DNA from: Dactylosporangium aurantiacum
GTDB taxonomy: Bacteria > Actinomycetota > Actinomycetes > Mycobacteriales > Micromonosporaceae
NCBI RefSeq assembly: GCF_000716715.1
Contig: NZ_JNYJ01000006.1
Span: 124,001 to 188,000 of the forward strand
DNA: 64,000 bases
Reading direction: 5' to 3'
Every line of letters begins with the position of its first letter. The first letter of the stretch is position 1. Below the pieces are notes generated by a model. That model had not been told where the DNA came from, made no database searches, and was given only the letters and a program-made list of their open reading frames with translations. Shown here piece after piece: positions 52,522 to 60,526 of the stretch. Position numbers and translations under genes: made by a program.

Positions 52522-53958
52522 GTGTTCGACAAGGTACTCATCGCCAACCGCGGGGAGATCGCCCTGCGCGTCGCCCGGGCCTGCCGGGAGCTCGGCGTGG
52601 CGACCGTCGCCGTGTACTCCACCGAGGACCGCGAGTCCCAGGTGGTGCGCTACGCCGACGAGGCCGTCCACATCGGGCCCGGCGCGGCGCGGGCCAGCTA
52701 CCGCAACATCGCCGCCGTGGTCGAGGCGGCCCGGCAGACCGGCGCGCAGGCGATCCACCCCGGCTACGGCTTCCTGTCCGAGGACGCCGACTTCGCCGAG
52801 GTGTGCGCGCAGAACGACATCGTGTTCATCGGCCCGCCCGCGCACGTCATCGCCCAGCTCGGCGACAAGTGCGCGGCCCGGCGGGTGATGAGCGAGGTCG
52901 GCCTGCCCGTGCTGCCCGGCAGCCACGGGCCGGTCGTCTCCGCCGAGGAGGCCACCGCGCTGATGGCCGAGATCGGCTACCCGGCCATCTTCAAGGCCGC
53001 GGCCGGCGGCGGCGGGCGCGGCATGGCGGTCGTCACCGAGCCGCGCGAGGTGGTGACCGCCTACCAGGGCGTCACCAGCGAGTCCCTGGCCGTCTTCGGC
53101 GACGGGCGGATCTACGTCGAGCGGTACGTCGCCGCCGCCCGCCACATCGAGGTGCAGATCCTGTGCGACGGCCACGGCAACGGCGTGCACCTGGGGCTGC
53201 GGGACTGCTCGGTGCAGCGGCGCCACCAGAAGCTGCTCGAGGAGAGCCCGGCGCCCGGGCTGAGCGCGCAGACCGCGGACCGGATGGGGCAGGCGGCGGT
53301 CGCCGCCGCCCTCGCCGTCGGCTACGTCGGCGCCGGCACGTTCGAGTTCCTGGTCGACGAGGACGAACGGTTCTACTTCATGGAGGCCAACTGCCGCATC
53401 CAGGTCGAGCACCCGGTGACCGAGATGGTCACCGGCGTCGACCTGGTCGAGCAGCAGCTGCGGGTGGCGGCCGGGGAGCGGCTCGCGCTGCGCCAGGCCG
53501 ACGTGGTGCCCCGGGGCGCCGCGATCGAGTGCCGGATCAACGTGGAGAACCCCGACCGGGACTTCGCGCCGGCGCCCGGGGTGTTCGACGAGTTCGTGGT
53601 GCCCGGCGGCCCGTTCGTCCGGGTCGACACGCACGGCTACCCGGGGTACCGGATGCCGGCGATCTACGACTCGCTGATCGCCAAGATCGTTGTCTGGGCG
53701 CCGGACCGGGCCGCCGCCATCGCCCGGATGGACCGGGCCCTCGCCGAGTTCCGGGCCACCGGGCGGGCGATCCACACCACCGCCGGGTTCCTGCGCCGGG
53801 TGCTCGCCGAGCACACGTTCCGCGACGGCACCCACACCACCACGCTCGTCGGGCACATCCTGCACGACCTCGCCGGCCGTCCGGCGGGTCCGGCGGCCAC
53901 CCGACCCGAGGAAGGAGCCCCACGATGGGCACGCAAGCACCCCGTTCCGCACTCGTGA
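52522..53958 (+). CDS. Acetyl-CoA carboxylase biotin carboxylase subunit
   Basis: 478 residues, GTG start. ATP-grasp carboxylase: KVLIANRGEIALRVARACRELG at the N-terminus, GGGGRGM loop (about 163-169), EVQILCDGHGN and RDCSVQRRHQKLLEESPAP, FMEANCRIQVEHPVTEMVTGVDLVE. It carboxylates biotin on the carrier protein. The 3-prime end overlaps the ketoreductase gene by 34 bp. Confidence 0.94.
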   Translation: MFDKVLIANRGEIALRVARACRELGVATVAVYSTEDRESQVVRYADEAVHIGPGAARASYRNIAAVVEAARQTGAQAIHPGYGFLSEDADFAEVCAQNDIVFIGPPAHVIAQLGDKCAARRVMSEVGLPVLPGSHGPVVSAEEATALMAEIGYPAIFKAAAGGGGRGMAVVTEPREVVTAYQGVTSESLAVFGDGRIYVERYVAAARHIEVQILCDGHGNGVHLGLRDCSVQRRHQKLLEESPAPGLSAQTADRMGQAAVAAALAVGYVGAGTFEFLVDEDERFYFMEANCRIQVEHPVTEMVTGVDLVEQQLRVAAGERLALRQADVVPRGAAIECRINVENPDRDFAPAPGVFDEFVVPGGPFVRVDTHGYPGYRMPAIYDSLIAKIVVWAPDRAAAIARMDRALAEFRATGRAIHTTAGFLRRVLAEHTFRDGTHTTTLVGHILHDLAGRPAGPAATRPEEGAPRWARKHPVPHS

Positions 53959-54710
53959 CCGGTGCCACCAGCGGCATCGGCCTGGCCGTCGCGCGGTCCC
54001 TGGCCGCCGCCGGCGACCACGTGTTCATCTGCGCCCGGGACGCCGACGCGGTCAAGAAGACCGTCGAGGACCTGCGCGACGAAGGCCTCACCGTCGAGGG
54101 GCTGCGCTGCGACGTGCGGTACACCGACGAGGTCACCGCGCTCGTCGTGGCCGCCCGCGCGGCGTTCGGGCCGATCGGCGTCCTGGTCAACAACGCCGGG
54201 CGCAGCGGCGGCGGGGTCACCGCCGACATCAGCGACGAGTTGTGGCTCGACGTCGTGGACACGAACCTGCACAGCGTCTTTCGCACCACCCGGGCCGTGC
54301 TCACCGTCGGCGGGATGACCGAGCTGCCCGCCGGGCGGATCATCAACATCGCCTCGACCGCCGGCAAGCAGGGCGTCGTGCTCGGCGCGCCCTACTCGGC
54401 GTCCAAGCACGGCGTCGTCGGCTTCACCAAGGCCCTCGGCAACGAGCTCGCCCCGACCGGCATCACCGTCAACGCGGTCTGCCCCGGCTACGTCGAGACC
54501 CCGATGGCGCAGCGGGTCCGGCAGGGCTACGCCAGCGCGTACGGCCGCACCGAGGCGGAGATCCTCGACCAGTTCCAGCGCAAGATCCCGCTCGGCCGCT
54601 ACTCGACCCCGGAGGAGGTCGCCGGCCTCGTCGGCTACCTCGCCAGCGACGCCGCCGCATCCATCACCGCCCAGGCCATGAACGTCTGCGGCGGACTCGG
54701 CAACTTCTAG
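53925..54710 (+). CDS. Type II polyketide ketoreductase (C-9 type, ActIII-like)
   Basis: 261 residues from ATG 53925, preceded by GAAGGAG inside the biotin carboxylase gene. SDR motifs TGATSGIG (about 12-19), NNAGRSGGG (about 89-97), NIASTAGKQG with the catalytic Ser and YSASK (about 157-161). It reduces the C-9 ketone of the nascent polyketide with NADPH, a step common to all angucycline pathways. Confidence 0.93.
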   Translation: MGTQAPRSALVTGATSGIGLAVARSLAAAGDHVFICARDADAVKKTVEDLRDEGLTVEGLRCDVRYTDEVTALVVAARAAFGPIGVLVNNAGRSGGGVTADISDELWLDVVDTNLHSVFRTTRAVLTVGGMTELPAGRIINIASTAGKQGVVLGAPYSASKHGVVGFTKALGNELAPTGITVNAVCPGYVETPMAQRVRQGYASAYGRTEAEILDQFQRKIPLGRYSTPEEVAGLVGYLASDAAASITAQAMNVCGGLGNF

Positions 54711-54718
54711 GAGGCGTG

Positions 54719-55660
54719 ATGACCGTCCGAAACACCGTGCACACGATCACCGTGCAGGCGTCCGCCGCCGACGTGTACGAGCTGATCAGCGACGTCACCA
54801 ACTGGCCGCAGCTGTTCCCGCCCACCGTCCACGCGGTGCGGGTCGAGGGCACCGACGCCCAGGAGCGCATCCGCATCTGGGCGCGGGCCAACGAGGGCGC
54901 CAAGACCTGGACGTCGCGCCGCACCCTGCACCCGCAGACCCGCTCGATCACCTTCGAGCAGGACGTCCCGGCGTGGCCGGTCGCCGCGATGGGCGGCACC
55001 TGGGGCATCATCGAGCTCGGCGAGGGCCGGTGCGAGGTGCGCCTGACCCACCACTACCGGGCCGTCGACGACCTGCCCGAGCACCTCGAGTGGATCGACC
55101 GCGCGGTCGAGCACAACAGCGTCGCCGAGCTCGCCGCCCTGAAGCAGAACGTCGAGCTGGTCACCGCCGGCCAGGACCGGGGCCTGCTGTCCTTCGCCGA
55201 CACCGTGCACGTCGACGGCGACCCGCGGGCCGTGTACGACTTCCTCAACGCCGCCGACCTGTGGCCGGACCGGCTGCCGCACGTGGCCCGGGCCCGGCTC
55301 ACGGAGACCACGCCGGGCCTGCAGGAGCTGGAGATGGACACCCGCACCAAGGACGGCAACACCCACACCACGGTGTCGATCCGGGTCTGCGTGCCCAACC
55401 AGCGCATCGTGTACAAGCAGATCACCCTGCCCGCGCTGATGACCCTGCACACCGGCGCCTGGCACATCACGCCGGCCGACGGCGGTGGCGTGTCCGTCAC
55501 GTCGCACCACGACGTGCTGGTCAACGAGGCCAACATCGGCGCCGTGCTCGGCCCGCAGGCGACCGCCGCCGACGCCCGCCGCTACGTGCAGCAGGCGCTC
55601 AGCGCCAACAGCAAGGCCACCCTGCTGCTGGCCAAACAGCACGCGGAGAGCACGACATGA
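54719..55660 (+). CDS. Di-domain aromatase/cyclase (ARO/CYC)
   Basis: 313 residues with two tandem START/Bet v1-like domains: HTITVQASAADVYELISDVTNWPQLFPP (about 8-35) starts the first, and DTVHVDGDPRAVYDFLNAADLWPDRLPHV (about 160-188) starts the second. Di-domain enzymes of this type close and aromatise the first ring in reducing aromatic PKS systems. GAGG lies 6 bases upstream of ATG 54719. The following FAD monooxygenase overlaps its stop. Confidence 0.92.
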   Translation: MTVRNTVHTITVQASAADVYELISDVTNWPQLFPPTVHAVRVEGTDAQERIRIWARANEGAKTWTSRRTLHPQTRSITFEQDVPAWPVAAMGGTWGIIELGEGRCEVRLTHHYRAVDDLPEHLEWIDRAVEHNSVAELAALKQNVELVTAGQDRGLLSFADTVHVDGDPRAVYDFLNAADLWPDRLPHVARARLTETTPGLQELEMDTRTKDGNTHTTVSIRVCVPNQRIVYKQITLPALMTLHTGAWHITPADGGGVSVTSHHDVLVNEANIGAVLGPQATAADARRYVQQALSANSKATLLLAKQHAESTT

Positions 55661-57151
55661 GGCCCGCCTCGGTCGACGTCGACGTGCTCGTCGTCGGCGC
55701 CGGCCCGGTCGGCCTGCTGCTCGCCGGAGAGCTGCGCCGCGGCGGCGTCGACGTGCTGGTGGTCGACCGGCTCGCCGAGCCGCGGACCGAGTCGCGGGCC
55801 TCGACGCTCAGCGCCCGGACCATGGAGCTGCTCGACGAGCGGGGACTGGTGCCGAGCCTCGGCGACCCGCCCCGCGAGCCGGCCGGCCACTTCGGCGGGA
55901 TCCCGCTGGACCTCAGCGCCCAGCCGAGCCGCTACGCCGGGCAGTGGAAGGTCCCGCAGCCCGTCCTCGAGCGGATCCTCGCCGACGCGGCCGAACGGGC
56001 CGGGGCCCGGGTGCAGCGCGGCCACGAGCTGGTCGGGCTGACGCAGACCGGCGACACCGTGCACGCCCGGCTGACGGGTGCGTCCGGTGTCGTGACGGTA
56101 CGGGCGGCGTACGTGGCCGGCTGCGACGGCGAGGACAGCACGGTGCGCCGGCTGGCCGGGATCGCCTTCACCGGCCCGGCCGCCACGCACCGGATCCTGC
56201 GCGCCGACCTGCGCGGGGTGCAGCTGCCCCGGCGCCGCTTCGAGCTGCTGCCGGGCGGGCTGGCGATCTCGGCCCGCAGCCCCGACGGGGTCACCCGGAT
56301 CATGGTCGCCGAGACCGGCGCCGACGCCGACGTCTCGCGGCCGGCGACGTTCGAGGAGATCACGCTGGTCTGGAAGCGGGTCACCGGCGAGGACGTCAGC
56401 GGCGCCGAGGCGTTGTGGGTCAACGCGTTCGGCGACGCCAGCCGGCAGGCCGAGCGCTACCGCGAACGCCGGGTCCTGCTCGCCGGCGACGCCGCGCACC
56501 AGCAGCTGCCGGCCGGCGGGCAGGCGCTCAACCTCGGCCTGCAGGACGCGGTCAACCTCGGCTGGAAGCTCGCCGCCGTGGTGCGCGGCGACGCCCCGCC
56601 CGGGCTGCTGGACAGCTACCACGGCGAGCGGCACCCCGCCGGGCGGCGGGTCCTGGCCAACATCCAGGCCCAGGCCCGGCTGCTGTTCGACGGCAACCGA
56701 CCCAGCGGCGCCCGGGAGCTCATGGCCGAGCTGATCGAGCAGCCGACGGTGCGGGACCTGCTCGCGTCCGGCATCAGCGGGCTCGACGTGTGCTACGCCC
56801 GCGGGCCGCACCCGCTCGTCGGGCGGCGCGCGCCGGAGCTGGCGGCGCGCCAGACGGGGCTGCCCACGACGACGACCCGGATGCTGCGCACGGGCCGGGG
56901 GCTGCTGCTCGACCTGGGCGGCGCCGGCGGCTGGCTGCGGGCGGCGTGGCAGGGCTGGGGTCACCGGGTCGAGTTCGGCGCGGCGGAGCCCGGCCAGGCG
57001 TACGACGGCGCCACCGCCGTCCTCGTGCGCCCCGACGGGATCGTGGCGTGGGCCGGCACCGACGGCACCGGCCTGCGGGAGGCGCTACGGACCTGGTTCG
57101 GTGCCGCGGATCCGTACGGCGCCGCCGGTCGCGACCCGCCTGCCGGCCTGA
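55657..57151 (+). CDS. FAD-dependent aromatic monooxygenase (PHBH type), 3-prime end aberrant
   Basis: The domain ends near base 57120 after about 490 residues; motifs [19 protein letters not shown] (about 11-29), CDGEDSTVRRLAGIAFTG (about 157-174) and RVLLAGDAAHQQLPAGGQAL (about 272-291) are normal. In the given sequence there is no in-frame stop until 58242, which would read through a strong hairpin and the whole antisense sigma gene. A TGA at 57149 is one frame away. I set the end there, assuming a one-base discrepancy. Function is probably hydroxylation of the polyketide. Confidence 0.75.
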
Positions 57152-57156
57152 GCGAA

Positions 57157-57197
57157 GGAAGCCGGCCGGGTCGCCAGCGGCGACCCGGCCGGCTTCC
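57157..57197. terminator. Strong bidirectional terminator
   Basis: A perfect 19-bp stem with loop AGC; the left arm is GGAAGCCGGCCGGGTCGCC. It lies between the end of the core operon and the stop of the convergent sigma factor gene. Confidence 0.85.
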
Positions 57198-57209
57198 GCG
57201 CGGGCGGGC

Positions 57210-58265
57210 TCACCGGGAAGGATCGGGCTCGTCGGTCAGCTCGACGTGCATCGCGGCGAGGCGCTGCGGGTCGGCCACCAGCTCGATGTCGACGATCCGC
57301 GAGCCGACGACCGTGAACAGGAACGCCATCGTCGGCCGGCCGTCGGCGACCCACACGGCGCCCGGCGCGCCGTCGATGAGCGCCGGCCGGGCCGAGCGGG
57401 CCGGGCCGGCGAGGGCGCCGGCGACCTCGACCGCGCCGCGGATCGTGGACACCCCGGCAGCCGCCACGGCCCGGTCGGAGCGCAGCACCACCTGCGGGTC
57501 CAGCACGTCGCCGAAGCCCGCGGTGCGGGCCGCGCCGAGGAACGCCTGGATGGCCTGGCTGCGGCGGCTGTGCTCGCCCGGGGCCGGCTCGCCGCGCCGC
57601 ACGGTGCGCCGGGCCCGCTCGGCCAGCCGCCGCGCCTGCGCCGGGGTCCGGCCGATCGCCGCGGCGACCTCCTCGAACGGCACGGCGAGCAGGTCGTGCA
57701 GGACGAAGGCGAGCCGCTCGGCCGGGGCCAGCCGGTCCAGCGTCACCAGCATCGCCAGCGTCGCCGACTCCGCGATCGCCGCCATCGGCCCGCCCGCGGC
57801 GGCCCGGGCCCCGTCGCGCAGGTCGGCGGGCAGCTCGACCGGCGGGTCGCCGGGCAGGTCCGCGGGGAGCGCGGCGGCCAGGTCGTCGGGGAGGTCGGCG
57901 CGCAGCTCCTCGCGGATGTCGTCCCAGCGCTCGTCCCACAGCTGCGCCGAGGCCTCGCGCCAGCCGGCGGGCGGCACCGTGCCCGACGGCTCGCGCCAGG
58001 GCTCGGGCCACGGCCCGGCGCCGGTGAGCGCGGCGGTCGCCGCGTGCCGGGCGCGGAGCGTGTCGAGGCAGACCCGGGTCACCACATTGGTCAGCCAGGC
58101 GGGGACGTTGCCGGCGGTGCCACCGTCACCATGCGTGATGCGCAGCTGGGTCTCGTGCAGGGCTTCCTCCGCGGCGTCGGCAGAGCCGAGGATCCGCAAC
58201 GCGACGGCACGCAGGTGGGCCCGATGGGTCTGGAAGTGCTGAGCCAGCATCTCGTGGTCGTTCAT
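57210..58265 (-). CDS. ECF41-like sigma factor with an extended linker
   Basis: 351 residues from ATG 58265 (GGAGG upstream). Sigma-2 (about 8-72), then an unusual 85-residue Asp/Pro/Ala-rich segment (about 85-165), sigma-4 with LAPAERLAFVLHDLLAVPFEEVAAAIGRTPAQARRLAERAR (about 182-222), and the SnoaL-like domain ending VVGSRIVDIELVADPQRL. The insert makes it over 60 residues longer than the copy at 32058. It is divergent from the N-N operon and could regulate it or the stress response. Confidence 0.82.
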   Translation of the reverse strand: MNDHEMLAQHFQTHRAHLRAVALRILGSADAAEEALHETQLRITHGDGGTAGNVPAWLTNVVTRVCLDTLRARHAATAALTGAGPWPEPWREPSGTVPPAGWREASAQLWDERWDDIREELRADLPDDLAAALPADLPGDPPVELPADLRDGARAAAGGPMAAIAESATLAMLVTLDRLAPAERLAFVLHDLLAVPFEEVAAAIGRTPAQARRLAERARRTVRRGEPAPGEHSRRSQAIQAFLGAARTAGFGDVLDPQVVLRSDRAVAAAGVSTIRGAVEVAGALAGPARSARPALIDGAPGAVWVADGRPTMAFLFTVVGSRIVDIELVADPQRLAAMHVELTDEPDPSR

Positions 58266-58438
58266 CCGTGGAGCCCTCCGTCGCCTCGCTCTTCTAGGTA
58301 TGACCACGGTTCGGGCGGGAATGTGACAACCGCCGGGAGATGTCCGGCGCATTTCGGGAGAGTTGCCGAGTCCGTTTCCTCCCACGGCGGGCGGCGGTCC
58401 GCGACGGCCCACGCCAGGACCGCGGTGCCGGCGCCGGC

Positions 58439-58467
58439 GTTCGACCGGCGCATCTTCACGGTCGAAC
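58439..58467. promoter_or_regulatory. StrR-type activator binding site 4
   Basis: GTTCGACCG-N11-CGGTCGAAC, arms 9 of 9 matched. It lies between the divergent sigma factor and N-N operon, 167 bp before the GTG of the unknown gene. Confidence 0.75.
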
Positions 58468-58580
58468 AACACTATCCAACGGCTTCAATGTCGTGCGCGT
58501 TCATTGCGCGCCTTGGCCGCCTATCCGGCCGCCCGTATGGTCGCTGCGGGTATTCATCGACTCTGAATCGGGTGACGAAC

Positions 58581-58637
58581 ATGCCCATCCCCATGACTGT
58601 GCAAACGTTACTCTCCGTGTCCGGGATCGCGCGGTGA
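58581..58637 (+). CDS. Possible 18-residue upstream leader peptide with a TTA codon
   Basis: ATG 58581 to TGA 58635, reading MPIPMTVQTLLSVSGIAR. Its stop overlaps the GTG of the following gene (GTGA), the arrangement used for translational coupling throughout this cluster. One Leu codon is TTA, the rare codon read by the bldA tRNA in Streptomyces. The upstream GGGTGA is a weak ribosome binding site. It could be chance, so confidence is low. Confidence 0.35.
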   Translation: MPIPMTVQTLLSVSGIAR

Positions 58638-60526
58638 CCGCGGTCAGCGCGGGGCGCTCCCGCCGTGAGGCGCTGGACCTGGCGCGGCAGAGCCGCCGCC
58701 CCAGCCGTCTCGGCGGGCCCGCCGGCGCCGCACCCGGCCCGGACCACCACCGCAGCGGCGACGCGGGCTTCGTGACACTGCTGCGGCAGGTGTGGCGCAG
58801 CGCCGCGCAGGCGCCGGACCTGCACCAGGCCGTCGACACCATGCTGACCCTGGACGGTCACGTGCCCGCCGAGGTGCCGCTGCGCGCACTGGCCACGCCG
58901 GCCGCGTGCGCCGTGGCGGCCCTGTGGGGCGCGAGCTGGCAGGGCGAGCACCGGTGCCGGGAGCTGCCGACCGCCGGCCGGACCGCGTACACCGGCGAGG
59001 TCGGCCTCGGCACCGACGGCCGGCTGCTGATCCGCACGCCGGGCGAGCCGCCGCTGGACCCCGCCGCGCTCGTCGGGCGGCCCCGCCGCGTCCCCTGGTC
59101 CCGCATGGCGCTGGAGCGCTACCACACCACGCTCGCCCAGGCCCGGCTGCGCGCCGAGGAGGCCGCCGCCGACTGCCGGCGCTGGCTGGTCGAGCAGGGT
59201 GAGGAGGGGCGCGCCGCGATCCTCGACCGGCTCGAGCAGGCGACCCTGCGCACCGCGCCGTTCATCCTGTACCAGGAGGGCCGGCAGTACACGAACTTCC
59301 GCGACCGCAACACGATCGTCGGCAAGACGCTGTGGCCGGGCCACCCGGACTGCGCCTACACGGCGCTGCGCTACCTGCCGCCGGACCTGTGGCCGACCCA
59401 GGACGTGCTCATGGTCGTGTGCCTCACCCTGCTGGTGCGCTCCGGCAGCCCCGGGCGCATCGAGGAGGCCAACGGCACCGAGCTCAACCTGGACAACATC
59501 GGCGACCTGCTGGAGCGGGTGCGCCGCACGTACGAGCGCGTCGGCGCCGGCACGCCGGTCGCCGCCGCCCCGGACACCCGGGTCGCGTCGCTGGACACGC
59601 TGGCCGGCGAGCTGGCCGCGCAGCGGGCCGCCGTGGCCGGGCAGGCGCAGCTGTACCGGGAGATCCACGGCGCGCTGCTGCACAAGGTCGAGCGGGTGGC
59701 CGCCGCGCCGGGGCCCGAGGCCTGGGCGCGGGAGGCGGCGCTCGTGGAGCGGCTGCTGGAGCGGCTGCCGGTGCACGGCGGCACCCTCGCCACGCTCGGC
59801 GACGCCCTGGAGGCCGACCCGTCCTGGCTGACCCGCCCGCACGGCGGCTTCGGCACCGGCCTGGAGTCGCTGGTCTACGAGACCGTCCGCGCCGCGACCG
59901 GCGTGTTCGGTGCCGACTTCGCGATGAGCCGCGGCATGCGCCGCCTCGGCGCGCTCATTGAGGCGATGCGCGGCCAGGAGTGGCAGCGCATCGTCGGCTG
60001 GGAGCTGCCGGAGTACTTCTGCTGCGTGGTGCCCGCCGCCGACGCCGACCGGCACTTCCCGGGCGGCCCGGCGAAGGTCGCGGACCTGGCGTGGGCGATG
60101 TCGTCGCGGATGCAGTACAACTCGTGGCACTTCGTGCCGGGCAATCTGCCCCCCGAGGCCGCCGCCCTGCGCCGCGACTACTTCGTGCCGCCGACGATGC
60201 CCGACATCGCGCACTTCTCCGACCAGCACCACCACGGGCACGTCACCGCCCGGGTCCGCTTCACCGTGCGCAGCCCGCAACCGGTGGAGATCCTCGGCCG
60301 GCAGTTCAAGGGCTTCATCGACCTGCGCCTGCTGCGCTGCGACGGCGCGCCGTTCGAGGAGGCCGACCTGCTCGCCGCGCACCAGGCGTCGCGGTTCATC
60401 GCCCGGGCCACCGGCCTCGCCGCCGACCTGGCCGCCGCCGGCGACCGGTTCGCGGTCACCGCGTTCGACTCCCGCTGGCACTGGACCACCATCCTGGCGG
60501 CCGCCGCGACCGGGAGCCGGCGGTGA
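58634..60526 (+). CDS. Large conserved-looking protein of unknown function in the N-N operon
   Basis: 630 residues if it starts at GTG 58634 (poor ribosome binding site, but coupled with a short upstream frame). No domain that I can name. Residues about 195-235 (APFILYQEGRQYTNFRDRN) and 420-480 (EWQRIVGWELPEYFCCVV) are rich in aromatic and Cys residues. The segment DIAHFSDQHHHGHVTARVRF (about 530-550) has several His that could bind metal. Gly/Ala helices occur between. It is the first gene of the amidase/glutamine-synthetase/lyase operon. Such a gene in front of the hydrazide genes is the best candidate for an N-N-specific enzyme. Confidence 0.7.
   Translation: MTAVSAGRSRREALDLARQSRRPSRLGGPAGAAPGPDHHRSGDAGFVTLLRQVWRSAAQAPDLHQAVDTMLTLDGHVPAEVPLRALATPAACAVAALWGASWQGEHRCRELPTAGRTAYTGEVGLGTDGRLLIRTPGEPPLDPAALVGRPRRVPWSRMALERYHTTLAQARLRAEEAAADCRRWLVEQGEEGRAAILDRLEQATLRTAPFILYQEGRQYTNFRDRNTIVGKTLWPGHPDCAYTALRYLPPDLWPTQDVLMVVCLTLLVRSGSPGRIEEANGTELNLDNIGDLLERVRRTYERVGAGTPVAAAPDTRVASLDTLAGELAAQRAAVAGQAQLYREIHGALLHKVERVAAAPGPEAWAREAALVERLLERLPVHGGTLATLGDALEADPSWLTRPHGGFGTGLESLVYETVRAATGVFGADFAMSRGMRRLGALIEAMRGQEWQRIVGWELPEYFCCVVPAADADRHFPGGPAKVADLAWAMSSRMQYNSWHFVPGNLPPEAAALRRDYFVPPTMPDIAHFSDQHHHGHVTARVRFTVRSPQPVEILGRQFKGFIDLRLLRCDGAPFEEADLLAAHQASRFIARATGLAADLAAAGDRFAVTAFDSRWHWTTILAAAATGSRR

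Noticed and set aside
51406..53952. 848-residue minus-strand frame opposite the carboxylase genes
   Set aside because: Shadow of the AccDA/BCCP/biotin carboxylase frames; no recognisable domain.
54973..58242. One 1089-residue protein spanning the aromatase region, FAD monooxygenase and sigma region
   Set aside because: The first 228 residues are a shadow of the aromatase gene and the last 360 are antisense to the sigma factor; only the middle is a real domain.
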